Assembly (NCBI GenBank): GCA_964019055.1
Contig: OZ025214.1
Span: 9,548,858 to 9,612,857 of the forward strand
Source: Anthopleura xanthogrammica
Lineage: Eukaryota; Cnidaria; Anthozoa; Actiniaria; Actiniidae
Length of the DNA stretch: 64,000 nt
Direction of reading: 5' to 3'
Part shown: positions 54,629-64,000 of the stretch, piece by piece
Numbering within the stretch: position 1 is the first letter of the stretch
Layout of the letters: each line of letters starts with the position of its first letter
Made by a program: the position numbers and the translations under genes
The notes under the pieces: generated by a model
Told to the model about the DNA's origin: nothing
The model's database searches: none
The model's input: only the letters and a program-made list of their open reading frames with translations

Positions 54629-54860
54629 ATGAAGATTGCCACTCTAAACATCAAGGGCCTCCGAGATCCTCTTAAAAGGGCTTCTTTTCTAATCTGGCTT
54701 TTTTCTTTTGCTCCTGATATAGTGTGCCTTCAGGAGACAAACTGTGTCTCTCAGGAAGAACTTGACTCTTGGTTCAAATACTCCCCATACCTTGCGTATG
54801 GCTCCTCCTTCTCTTTCAGATCTGCTGGGGTGATTATTCTTCTTACAGCGCCTTTCATAA
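54629..54860 (+). pseudogene. LINE ORF2 start: AP-type endonuclease fragment
   Basis: MKIATLNIKGLRDPLKRASF then FAPDIVCLQETNC, with the N and E residues of the AP-endonuclease active site. Only the first 75 or so codons remain, and the frame then runs into unrelated sequence. Confidence 0.75.
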
Positions 54861-54984
54861 TTACACGACTACGACAAATTTGGCGCCAGTCCAAAGCATG
54901 CGTTTTAACTGCCGTCAATCAAAATTACGATGACTACCGAATGGAATCCGATCGATGGTTTGTGCAAACACACTCGACAAAAAT

Positions 54985-55708
54985 GGCCGATGTGAACGTG
55001 AACTTCAACATGGATGATTCGCAAGATAGTCAAGATAGTCAAGATATTGAATACGTGAATATTCAAATCCCGTTACCGGACTTGGACGACACTCAAATAG
55101 TTGATAATGTTGAAGATCAAGTAAGATTATGATTATATGACTTGATCGATGTCAAAACCTCGTGAACTCTCATTTCGTTTACGTAAGAATTCACCTGATT
55201 CTCTTTCTTACAGAGAGAGGTAGCTCTATTTCTACAAATAAAAGACGGAAAAGTTTCAGGAGCAGAGACAACTCCCTTCAGGCTTCCTTACAGGTGGTCT
55301 TACGATACGTTACGCACCTGCGTGGAGGACTATATACGACAGAATGGCCATGGGCAACGGGTGATGCGTTTATACTTCAAGCGCGCCAAAGGAAAGGCAA
55401 TAGTTTGTTTGAATGGCGATGGGGATATTTCTGAATTACTGAAGGAATACTTTTACAATACCCCAGTGGGAAAAAGAAAAGAACAGCTAGGATGTATTTG
55501 GCCGTCGAAATGGAAAAAAAATGGTAAGCAACGGCGTGAGTTCAGCACAATAATAACAAGTGTGTTCAGCACAATAATAACAAACGAGTTCTCGAGTCTT
55601 CAAGATAAAGAACACAGACATTTTAAGTTAGAAAAACCTTTCACAAATACTCGAAAACCAGCACCAGCTTGTGATATTTCAATAAATTATGTTTATATTT
55701 ATATTTGA
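54985..55708 (+). CDS. Two-exon unrecognised gene
   Basis: Exon 1 54985-about 55120 encodes MADVNVNFNMDDSQDSQDSQ, an acidic start with a DSQ repeat. A GTAAGA donor and a pyrimidine-tract acceptor at about 55214 lead to exon 2: REVALFLQIKDGKVSG, then FRLPYRWSYDTLRTCVEDYI, and a basic end IWPSKWKKNG. The first part of exon 2 could be a ubiquitin- or PB1-like beta-grasp fold by pattern only. I recognise no family. The C-terminus is uncertain because a donor-like GGTAAGC at about 55524 could splice to further exons. Confidence 0.4.
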
Positions 55709-56154
55709 GGTGTCTTTGTAAGATTTTCAACGACATGTAGCGCTTTTCCGACCGTAAAGAAATATTAAAAGCACATCGAAACGAAACTTGGTAGCCAAGC
55801 CTTGGTTGACTTGGACTTTTTCCCTCTTTGCTATTATTTTGTTCTGCACTTATTAATATTTTTATTGTTGAAGATATATAAATATATAGTGACTAGAAAT
55901 AGAACATATTACATTGACAATAATAGTCTTACATTCAGTACAAATAAGCAATAGCTATGGGCCTTTTGTTATTACTATCTAAGCATTATTGAACTGGAGG
56001 ACAATCAATAAGCTGTCCCTTATCATGCAAGAAAAACATTTTACCATGTATGTTCCCAGGACAATATTTCTCTGCAAAAGGTCCACAAACCCACTTCCAT
56101 GTCAATAATAATAAGATTTTGAATTCTTGGAATGTTATGTTTTTACATCTCTAG

Positions 56155-58396
56155 ATATGGCAACATATGTACCACAAACCCCAAGAAGGTCACCTCGTCT
56201 TGTGAAAAAGACCTATGATGTATTTGTTCATGCTATAGAAGGAGGGAAGGTGTCATCATCTGCAGAAGTCATCCACAATGTGGACACAGATGCACAATTG
56301 CTAGATATTATTGATCTTCTGAACCAAAAACAAAATGAAGACATATGTTATGTCCCCAAGAAAGGCATTTCTTGGTTGAGGAAAGGTAATAAAAATCCAG
56401 TTGTGTTGAAGAGTGATGAAGATCTTCAAAAGTGCAAAGGAGACTATCGTGGTACTAATTCAATCCGTATTGCATGCCCAGTGGTCAGCAAAACTTCTGA
56501 TGGTGGCAATGGTAATCATAGGCTGAATTTTTATTGTGTCAAGCTGAAATTTTGTCATTTGATTATGTACTATTTCATGTCTCATACTGTAGGTGCAACA
56601 TCTTCCAAAAGAAGAAGAAAACTTGACATGGGAACAGAAACAAGTGACTCAAAGAATGATAATGAGCTGTGGAACGAAATACATGTTAGTTTGGTACGAG
56701 ATTTGGAAAAAAAAGGAATCCTTTGGAGATATAGTACAAAGCATCTGAAGCTATGGACAGATATGATTCTGGAAGGAAAGTCATCTGGCTGTGGAGAGGA
56801 ACCAGAGTGGGAGTTGCATCTTGTACAGGTCATTATTCCACCAAAAACTAGGCGCAGTTTGTCTCCAGGTAGTAGTGCTTCATCAGTCAGTGGCTCAAGT
56901 TCAAGTGACTCTAAAATGCCGACTGGAAATCTCATGGAAATGCTTTTACTTCAAAACCAACAAAGGATTATGGAAGAAAGCAAGAGATTTGAAGTATTCC
57001 AGACTGCACTTCTGGCAATGATGTCCAACAACTGTGTATTACCAAAACCTCAGGTATATCACCTTAACTGTGCATTGCATAGAGGGGGTACAGGGGAGGG
57101 AAGCATGGGGAATACTCCCACTCCCCCCCCCCCCCCCCCAAATGATAATAATAATAATAAGTTATTTCTGTATCTACTTTATATATATCACACCCCTTAG
57201 GAGAAAAAAAAAACTTGGATTCGACAACCTTAGTATTTCAATCAGATATTTTGTGATTCTAATAATGGTTTCTCCTGGCTAGCGTTTTGATTCTGTTGTT
57301 CCGTACTGAAGCACAAGTCTTATGTTAGGCAAATTTTATTTTGATCCAAATCCTGTATTTTATTTTTAAATTAATTTCAGGGCTAAGATTATGTGATTGT
57401 TCATTAGAGAATCCCCATACATGATTGACACACGTCTAATTACAAAATCTATCCCTTTTGGTTCACTGTAACTAACCTTTTGATGGTGACACAGATGAAG
57501 GATAACTTTGAGCTAAAACCACTTTGACTAGTTATCATGTCTGTGGTCTCACTGGAGCTACAGTATCTGGCTTTCATGATAACAGTTGGTCAGTTGCTGG
57601 TCATGATGAATAGCCAAATTGTTTCAGCTTTGACAGTCATGTTATTTATGGCTCAATATCATATTATCTAAGATGAGTGACTCTCCATCTGTGAATAATT
57701 TTTTCAGGACAATGTTTATAAACCTAATATATATTATCTGTATAAATTATGCAGGTACAACCAATGGTGGCTACAGAATCATCTTTATTACCTACATGTA
57801 CTTCTAAAGGTAAGTTATTAAATGATAGTTTACCACTCAATGCTACCAGTTCAGTTACTGACAACAATACTGGTTGTATTCAAAATAAAAGGGAGGTTAC
57901 TACCTTGGTAAATGCTACTTGGTTTTTTTTTGTTGAAATTTAAAAGGTCTGTTAAGGTCTGATAAGTTGTGTGGAAAACCAAAATAAATTCTATGATAAC
58001 TGCTTCAGTAATAATTTATAAATAATCATAGAAAAAATACATGTGAATTGATTGTCTAGAAATTGTTTCTTCACACCTTTTTTGGTTTCCTCCACAAGAC
58101 TTATTACAAATTTGAACAGCCTTGACTAACTGTGATATGTAAAAAAAAATCATGTTACATTTTTGATGTTTATTAAGCTTTACAGGATTATACCAGGGGT
58201 GAATGTATCCAAATTTTGGAAAGAATAGGCTTGGAAAGTCATATTGCATCATTTGTGCAGAACCAAATAGATGGGCCAATGTTGGAGGCAATAATTCACC
58301 CAATTCTAGGAAAGAGCATACTGCACAACCTAGGAATAAGAAATGTCGAGGAGCAATATGAACTGGCAAATGAAATAAGACTAGACGCTCCCTGAG
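56155..58396 (+). CDS. Multi-exon gene ending in a SAM domain
   Basis: The first exon carries MATYVPQTPRRSPRLVKKTY and a beta-grasp-like stretch (YDVFVHAIEGGKV ... LLDIIDLL ... SDEDLQKC). After an intron at about 56510-56592 come a lysine-rich segment (SSKRRRKLDMG), a helical region (ELWNEIHVSLVRDLEKKG, LWTDMILEGKSSG) and a serine-rich linker. A long helix (LMEMLLLQNQQRIMEES) ends near 57051. A small exon may lie at 57755-57809. The last exon (about 58180-58396) reads CIQILERIGLESHIASFVQN, then LGIRNVEEQYELANEI, a SAM domain. Protein-protein interaction is the usual SAM role. I do not recognise the whole. It might be a host gene or another transposon passenger, and shares the SAM theme with 7228-8190. 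Confidence 0.5.
57117..57160. repeat. Poly-C and AAT microsatellite
   Basis: A run of about 17 C followed by (AAT)n. Low complexity. Confidence 0.9.
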
Positions 58397-58857
58397 CGTT
58401 TACTCGGGCTTCCTATTGCTCTGATGCTTTTAAATGACAGCGGAAGGGCAGAAAAACGACAAGGCAGCTCTTTTCTTTGTTTAAAATTTTCACTTGCATT
58501 TTTTAAGCGTTTTGTCTGTCTTTATTGCTCCTAACTTATAATAAAATCCTGTTGAATTAAAATAAGGCTACTTGGAAATATTCACAAAAATGTCAGATTT
58601 TTGCTGATCAAAATATCACCTCTCGCAAAGTACAAGCCTTTATTTCTCAAAAACGCATGCATTAGAAAAAAAACGCATTTGATATTTTTACTCAAAACTT
58701 TAGTCGTTTTACTTGTGCAACTGTTGCTTCAATTTGGTGACACAATTCTGTCAAACAAGAACATAGGTAATAGAGGGGACTCTCCCTGTATTAACTCTGA
58801 CTAGAAAATATCAAATTTTTAATGATCAAAGTATAACCTCTCCCAAAGTACGAGGCT

Positions 58858-59442
58858 TCATATCTTGATATTGATCTTTAGCCTCAAACTAGTGTGTTTG
58901 TAATCAGCATTTGGCCCAAATAATGTAATGTTACCTTGAGAATATGGAGCAGAAATTGTTTTGTTGGGATCAATTACTGTGTATGGCCCAGGGTTTTTTT
59001 CTACATCTCTGCTCAGGGTAAAGTTAACGTATTCGAATATGTCACAGTCAGCAAGAATATTTACCATGTCTTCAACTAAGCACGTGCAACTGCAAACATA
59101 GTGTAAACCAACATTCGTGATCGCTTGTAAAATAATGGTAGTGATTATGTACGCAATATTAAATCGAAGCTTACGAGTATTGAACAAAATAAAAGCAAAC
59201 AAAAGAATCAGGATATTTAACACAAAAGTTAAGCTTAGATATTTACGATTCAAGTTCCTTCGTTGACAATCCTCTTGATCCAATATAGCGATTTGCTTGT
59301 CGTTGTTTTTAGCCTGACCTTCGAAGTTCTTTTCATGAAGATTATTGATTTCCTCAACACCTGAAGTGTTCATTTCAGCGTCATAGTTTGTTGTTAAGTC
59401 AGCAGTCATAGTTTTGTCAGTCTTTTCATAGTTTGAACTCAT
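58858..59442 (-). CDS. Two-helix membrane protein followed by 2A ribosome-skipping motif
   Basis: 194-residue frame. Residues 1-65 are polar. Residues 69-89 (LSLTFVLNILILLFAFILF) and about 94-118 (FNIAYIITTIILQAITNV) are hydrophobic and likely span a membrane. A cysteine pair CSCTC follows. Residues 146-153 are DVEKNPGP, the canonical D-V/I-E-x-N-P-G-P 2A signature, at which ribosomes end one chain and start the next. The downstream product begins PYTVIDPNKTISAPYSQGN, LFGPNAD, and is cut short by a stop at residue 195. It resembles the start of a cysteine-protease-like protein that I associate with mobile elements of aquatic animals. So this is the front of a larger polyprotein-type gene. The 2A is seen directly; its activity is inferred. 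Confidence 0.72.
   Translation of the reverse strand: MSSNYEKTDKTMTADLTTNYDAEMNTSGVEEINNLHEKNFEGQAKNNDKQIAILDQEDCQRRNLNRKYLSLTFVLNILILLFAFILFNTRKLRFNIAYIITTIILQAITNVGLHYVCSCTCLVEDMVNILADCDIFEYVNFTLSRDVEKNPGPYTVIDPNKTISAPYSQGNITLFGPNADYKHTSLRLKINIKI
58984..59007 (-). other. 2A-like skipping motif DVEKNPGP
   Basis: Codons 146-153 of the minus-strand frame. All invariant positions of the 2A consensus are present, preceded by FTLSR. Confidence 0.88.
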
Positions 59443-60163
59443 ATATGGCTCATTTGTTATCTCGTGAGATCAAGTATTAACTTTGCTAATTTGGCTAGCT
59501 TTCAAGCTATAGACTTCGTGGACCGACCCGTTCCGAAAACGCTCGACATCTTTTAGTGTGGGCCTACCACGAATGGCGTGTGGATCTGTATGCGATATGA
59601 GCTAAAATGCATGATTCCTTTGAAAGCTTTCTTCGCAAAACACAACATTCTGTAAACTCCTCTATTTTGTCCGCGAAGAGCGAGCGATAACACATGCAAA
59701 CATGCATGCATGATCTTCATCCCCAGTTTCCACAGTCTTCGCAAGGAACGCCTGGGAGCATGACCCCCATTTGGCGACCAAACAAAAAAAAAACCGCATG
59801 CATTTTAAGACTCGGGCTTTCCTTCGGAAGCCCGAGTAAAAACTTAAGTCTGTGTAGAGTAGGCCAAATTCAGGGGTGGATCCAGAAATTTTGAAAGGGG
59901 GGAGGGGGGGCATGTTATTTATTCTGTCTCACTGTCTGTCTGTCTTAATTATGCAGATCATATGAATATGTATTTCATATGTAATTCTGACATAAAATTA
60001 CTAAATCCCATAAGGTTACCTGATAATTCAAAAAAAATATATGAAAATAAATCAGGACTCCCCCCCCCCCCCCCCCTCTTATATCCGCCCCTGAAATTTG
60101 TATACTTTGATTAAAATGTTATTAAGTTGGGTTGAAAAGTTTACAAAGTTATCAGAATAATAG

Positions 60164-60289
60164 AGTACAAACACTACAAATGTGCAACATAAATACCACT
60201 ACATACTACTAGATTATGTTAATTCTATCATAATCAACTCTATTTAGTAGTAAATAGTGCAAGTATTGCACACTTTTAGTGTTTATACT
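60164..60289. mobile_element. Palindromic MITE (copy 2)
   Basis: Ends AGTACAAACACTACAAATG and AGTGTTTATACT. Same family as 14319-14454, with a shorter middle. Confidence 0.8.
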
Positions 60290-60637
60290 ATAACAGTACC
60301 TTTCTAATATCATATACATGTAGAGGTATGATTTAGTTTGATCAGATGGTAGTCATATAGCTGTTATTTCTCTACACGTTGGCAGATTATGTAATCATGA
60401 AATACATGATCATGAATTGAAAATCATTTCTGTTGTGTTTCTACTTACTGTTTTAGAAGTCAATTGGTTCAAAAATAACCACATGATGCAAAGAAGTTTG
60501 TACAGCTAGTTGTTGAAACCTATTGGAATTAATTAATACCAGGGTAAACCACAACGTTTGAAATAAAGTTATCAAACTTAGTTACAACTGAGTTTATTAT
60601 GATTTTTAATTAACATATGCTAATATGAATCAATTAC
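60290..60637. other. Non-coding spacer
   Basis: AT-rich, with no supported feature. Confidence 0.5.
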
Positions 60638-60775
60638 CTTTGAAAGTGCTATGTCAAAACAACGCTTGGGATATTCGTTACAAACATCCTGATGGCGTTG
60701 AAGCCACTTCTTACTTGCAGAAAAACACTGCTCTATTGGATTAAAGTCAGGAGAGTATGGCCTTTGAAAAATAAA
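60638..60775 (-). pseudogene. Tc1/mariner-type transposase C-terminal remnant
   Basis: Minus-strand reading gives FQRPYSPDFNPIEQCFSASK followed by KWLQRHQDVCNEYPKRCFD. The PYSPDFNPIE block with its catalytic E is diagnostic of the IS630/Tc1/mariner group. Only about 45 codons remain. It is a different family from the two paired-domain transposases, which have CEFCFR or CEYCFR at this position. Confidence 0.8.
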
Positions 60776-61410
60776 GGCGCTGCTGGAGCGCATGTGGTTA
60801 CTCCAAATTGTGAAGGATATATCGATACACGGGACTAAATCACGTATTATTTAATTAACACGATTGTATACGGAGATAGTAGCTATGCTGCATTGGTGTT
60901 TTAATGCACAGTCGCAATAGAAAAGAAAATTGTGCACTGTAAAAGTGGGAAAAATAATTTACACTAGTTCTTTGTTTGAGTAAAAATGAAACGCCACCAA
61001 ACTGCGTAGCATGAGGTATTTTCGCTGTGTAATCGTGAAGAGATCAGAAGAATTATCGGAAGAGCTCTACCTTCATGATTGGAAAAACGGTCGGAAGAAA
61101 GTCAGAGTCGGAAGAGGTTTTTGTTTAGATAGCAGTTGTTATGACAACTTCTTATGTCATTGTTAGTCGCTTAGACCTAGACCACGTTTCTTTGGACTTG
61201 CCAGTAATTAGCTTGGAGTCAAACTGAGCATGCGTGAATAAGCATCTTAGGAATATCCACTTTTAGACATATTTTCTTCATGGGATAATAGTATTTTTCA
61301 AATTGATAAAGAATTAATATGAAACGTTTCTTTTATTTCAAAGAAAAGATCCTATTTTATAAGTCATATGTAAAGGGTTTATCCCACATGTGCCGTCCAT
61401 TCTATAAAAA
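60776..61410. other. Non-coding spacer
   Basis: No supported gene. Several short inverted segments, none convincing. Confidence 0.5.
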
Positions 61411-61501
61411 GACAACCTGAGCGGAAGTCATCTTCAGAGTCGGTGTACTGTACTGTACTGTACAGTACTGTACTCTGAAGATGATTTCCGCTCAGGTTGT
61501 C
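61411..61501. repeat. Long inverted repeat with (TACTG)n loop
   Basis: 30-base arms 61411-61440 and 61472-61501 (GACAACCTGAGCGGAAGTCA ... mirrored with one mismatch) around a TACTG repeat. GAAACGTC follows the right arm, as in retroelement tails. Confidence 0.88.
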
Positions 61502-61529
61502 GAAACGTCAGTCTCTACCAACAACAGTC

Positions 61530-62170
61530 TTTCTCAAAACTACACTCACCCGGACGATCACATTACTCACTCAATTGCTCTCTATAATTAAATATTTTGT
61601 TTGGTTTGGTCGTAATGACTATCGCTTTGATAATGTTCCGCCTGACCAAGACACTGTTCGTTCTTGTGTTATTGCCCGTCTCAATCTTCATCTTTTTTTC
61701 TTTTTCTAAGCGTTTCAAGTCTCCAACGAAACGCCGTTTCTTTAATCGATCTTGGAACGTCCTCGGGAAATTTTCTCCCGACATTAAAACTACTACATTC
61801 TAATTACTTCTTCTCTTTCCATATTCTGTATCTAAAGATTCTTGTTTTCAGCTCGTTTTGAATATAATGTGTTGTTCTTATTTTGTCATTGAAAATATAT
61901 AAAATAACCAAAAATAAATCAATGTTGTATATGCTTAAGTTTGTTGATTCTTATGCTTCATACAGTGCTTGACCCTGTATGAACCATCCTCTTTCATTTG
62001 TTGTTGTTTTGTATTAATTTGTGATCGTTGTAATTCTTTGGTCAAGAGGCGGGCGGGGTTCATAACCCCGGCGTGCAGTAGGCGTCCTAGTAGGACCCCC
62101 CCTAGCTAGTGATCACCATGCTGACTTACTTGCAAACCCAGAGTCACTGGTGTTGAAGCAAAAACAAAAA
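61530..62170 (+). mobile_element. LINE 3' end (Tx1-type ORF2 terminus) and A-rich tail
   Basis: YFVWFGRNDYRFDN and later FKSPTKRRFFNRSWNVLGKF form the usual C-terminal block of this LINE group. They are split by a length change in a T run at about 61690-61705. The 3' region runs to AAGCAAAAACAAAAA and is directly joined to GATCAAGTGT and the next LINE's 5' end. Confidence 0.65.
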
Positions 62171-64000
62171 GATCAAGTGTGTTCCCCTAGCCGTTGGCAT
62201 TGTGGGTTACCTGGATTTCAGGGCATCTTCACTTGTGGGTTTGATGTCAGCCGTCTGGTTTTTTCGACTTGTGGGACCTCATTCTTGGTAATTATTGATT
62301 TTTTTTCTTGCCTTTTGAAGTTTTTCGAGCGATTGCGCTCTTTTTTGAGTCAATTCTGACTCTTGGCTCGCAACTCTTTTCATAATCTTTCATCATGTAT
62401 GCCGTTCAAAGGCCAAACACAGTTGAACTCTCTCTTCCTAATTATTTAAAACGCACTAAACAAATTCCTACTCGCAATGAACTTATGGATGCCGTTCTTA
62501 AGAGTATTGGTCAGAGCAGACGTTCTTCCATCCAATGCATGCTACAGTCTGCAAATGGGGCTAGCTTTAGAGTCACTTTCAAACAAGATAGATATGGAAT
62601 TGAAACTGGAGATAGGCGTCTACTTATGATTCTCAACCAGCTTATTCCTTCCCATGTGTGCCTTGAACCCTATCTAGCTAATGTCCAATATCATGGTCAA
62701 CCCTGCTGCTGTTTCCAGTGTAACTGGTGGGGCCACAAAGATCGTCACTGTCCCCTTAAAGATGGATGTGGCAGATGCGGCAGCAGAACCCATTATACTT
62801 ACGTTTGTGAGGAAGAACTGGCGTATCCCTCGCCATCTCAACGGAAGATCCTCTCCCTGCCACCTGGGCGGACAACCCTAGCGTTTTACCACGTTCGATA
62901 GATGACCATCTGGTCCATGAACTTGATCATGATGCTGATGATGAACCCTCACCTGAAGACATCTCTGATAATGTTTGTCAAGTGACTGTTATGGAAGAAT
63001 CCACTGCTCATAATAATCCCATTTCATGGATGTCTTCAACGAAGTCATTATACTGGACCCTCAAGAGTCCCCCTCTCTTTTTCCTAACAATGAATCCCAG
63101 GATTCTTTCTCAGGAAGGCCAAGATACCGTGATCCCAGCTTCTTTTGCATCTGTCTCTCTCTTTCCGAATCTGGAATCACAGGACTCTGTGGATACTGTT
63201 CCTGATTCTCAGCCGTCCTCTTTCAGTGATTCCCTCTCGTCTCTCTCTTTCCCTTCTTTTAGCCATATTGTTAAACAAACTAGACCAGGTCAATCTCGCA
63301 CTGTTGCCATGCATCCTCCTACTCACTTTACTAATCTCAAACGACTCTCCAACCAGGTTCCTACTCCTGCTTAAAATGCAAGAAAAGACAAATAACGTCT
63401 TGGCATTTATAACATTATTGAAACAATTGTTTAAACTTAAAAGTATTATTGAATGTATTGAAATCAAATTCAATTTAAAATACGTCTAAGTACGTAAAAA
63501 TAATGTATTGTAATTTAAAATCTTTTAGTGTAATTCTAAACCTTTTTTACAATGAGGATAGCTATCCTAAATGTTAAGGGCCTTCATGATCCTGTCAAAC
63601 GAGCTGCCTTTCTCGTTTGGCTTCTTTCTTTCTCACCTGATATCATTTGCCTACAAGACTTGATTCCTGGGTTAAGCATTCTCCGTACACTGCTTACGGC
63701 TCTTTTTATTTTTCTCGTTCTGCTGGGGTAGCTATCCTCATTAAACGCTCCTTTTCTTGCTCTGTGGAAAGCACTCATTCTTCTCCAGATGGACGCCTGC
63801 TTAAATTGAGCCTTAAAGTCTGCAATAAATCCTGTTCTCTTACCACTATTTATTGTCCTAATCATAATCTTGAACGAGATACATTCTTACGATTGATCAA
63901 TCGTAAAGTTAAATACAGCTAAAAAAGAGCAACACAACGTTTGTAGTCGTTTTTTATTAGGCCAAAGACTATTGGATATTAGTAAAGTTACAACAAAACA
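62171..64000 (+). mobile_element. LINE of Tx1/Keno type (copy 2), runs off the window
   Basis: Starts with U2-derived GATCAAGTGT (62171-62180), then the same 5' region as copy 1. ORF1 is at 62395-62901, the acidic tail in broken frames to 63374, and the endonuclease start MRIAILNVKGLHDPVKRAAF at 63553. A short deletion after ICLQ removes part of the endonuclease. At 63912 it crosses into the same nested LINE tail found in copy 1 at 36912 and continues past the window edge. Compared with copy 1, copy 2 has an insertion of about 80 bases (63480-63600) that includes the proper ORF2 start, which copy 1 has lost. Confidence 0.78.
62395..62901 (+). CDS. LINE ORF1 protein (CCHC), copy 2
   Basis: 168 residues from the natural start MYAVQRPNTVELSLPNYLKR. 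A helical N-terminal part, a compact middle domain ending in SHVCLEPYLANVQYHGQ, and the double knuckle CCCFQCNWWGHKDRHC plus CGRCGSRTHYTYVC. The frame ends at FYHVR. The acidic tail seen in the 53929-54597 relative continues in another frame, so a frameshift has removed it. It is likely an RNA-binding partner of ORF2 in LINE particles. Confidence 0.78.
   Translation: MYAVQRPNTVELSLPNYLKRTKQIPTRNELMDAVLKSIGQSRRSSIQCMLQSANGASFRVTFKQDRYGIETGDRRLLMILNQLIPSHVCLEPYLANVQYHGQPCCCFQCNWWGHKDRHCPLKDGCGRCGSRTHYTYVCEEELAYPSPSQRKILSLPPGRTTLAFYHVR

Larger units (their letters stand above)
52755..54860 (+). mobile_element. LINE related to the U2-adjacent family, interrupted and decayed
   Basis: The 5' part (TTCGAGCGGTTGCGCTCTTC, then MMYAVE at 52831) parallels the LINE at 35400-35500 but is frameshifted. 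An RRM-like piece (LPFEMGDDLIKIFFSHYGEV) is at about 53757. ORF1's knuckle region is at 53929-54597 and the endonuclease start at 54629. A 637-base MITE interrupts it at 53048-53684. The element breaks off near 54860, where another gene begins. Confidence 0.72.
58399..59840. mobile_element. Terminal-repeat element carrying a 2A-containing gene
   Basis: Left end TTTACTCGGGCTTCC (58399-58413) and right end GGAAGCCCGAGTAAA (59826-59840) are inverted copies. The right end also forms its own hairpin, ACTCGGGCTT / AAGCCCGAGT (about 59810-59838). One minus-strand gene (59442-58858) lies within. The internal hairpin next to one end recalls Helitron-type 3' ends, but the inverted termini argue for a DNA transposon. 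I leave the class open. Confidence 0.6.

Noticed and set aside
58984..59007. A virus-derived polyprotein because of the 2A motif
   Set aside because: No capsid, polymerase or other viral protein surrounds it. The gene lies between terminal repeats, and 2A motifs are known in cellular mobile elements.
60060..60078. Poly-C tract as a regulatory or G-quadruplex element
   Set aside because: A simple homopolymer run like that at 57121, with no supporting context.

Overview
This is a stretch of animal (metazoan) nuclear genome, roughly two-thirds A+T. Its genes have introns with GT/AG boundaries, and it is dense in transposable elements. The mixture present (Kolobok with THAP, paired-domain Tc1/mariner-like elements, tyrosine-recombinase elements, YqaJ and integrase-type genes, non-LTR retrotransposons, tRNA- and 5S-derived repeats) is what I would expect of a marine invertebrate. 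A cnidarian is my best guess, but the sequence alone does not prove it. There is no sign of bacterial operons, CRISPR or a conventional conserved host gene cluster.

Layout. 0.9-2.1 kb: a paired-domain DD38E transposase (minus). 2.96-16.56 kb: a large minus-strand transposase-like gene with OTU and CXC-type domains, split by a 10.9 kb Kolobok transposon (5073-15944) at a TTAA site. The Kolobok carries a multi-exon THAP transposase and, convergently, a three-exon gene resembling the P2X7 receptor 'ballast' domain. It is itself invaded by an intact 2842 bp element (5808-8649) and by a tyrosine-recombinase element (about 10.0-11.6 kb). The 2842 bp element encodes a transposase with an almost complete Pax-like paired domain plus a SAM/zinc-knuckle passenger protein.

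16.9-26.6 kb: a minisatellite, a 5S-rRNA-derived repeat, an EXO1-like nuclease gene in pieces, an intact 458-residue tyrosine recombinase, a LINE tail and a tRNA-derived SINE. 26.6-30.2 kb: non-coding, with a 325 bp periodicity. 30.2-34.4 kb: a 20-exon gene (acidic/polyQ region, zinc fingers, diverged tyrosine-recombinase domain). Its 3' half is duplicated at 49.97-52.75 kb.

35.25-38.5 kb and 62.17-64 kb: two copies of a LINE whose 5' end abuts the first bases of U2 snRNA. 38.8-45.3 kb: decayed YqaJ/SWIM, integrase, SAP and reverse-transcriptase genes. 46-49.6 kb: small palindromic elements and repeats. 52.75-54.86 kb: another LINE, interrupted by a TTAA-flanked MITE. 55-58.4 kb: two unrecognised spliced genes, one ending in a SAM domain. 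58.4-59.84 kb: a terminal-repeat element encoding a two-helix membrane protein followed by a canonical 2A (DVExNPGP) motif.

Most of the coding capacity belongs to mobile elements at different stages of decay. The best preserved are the 5808-8649 element and the recombinase at 23397-24773. A recurring theme is that elements here carry domains otherwise known from animal host proteins (Pax paired domain, P2X7 ballast, SAM, THAP, the DUF3504-type recombinase fold). The most interesting candidate system is the two-gene Pax-like transposon.
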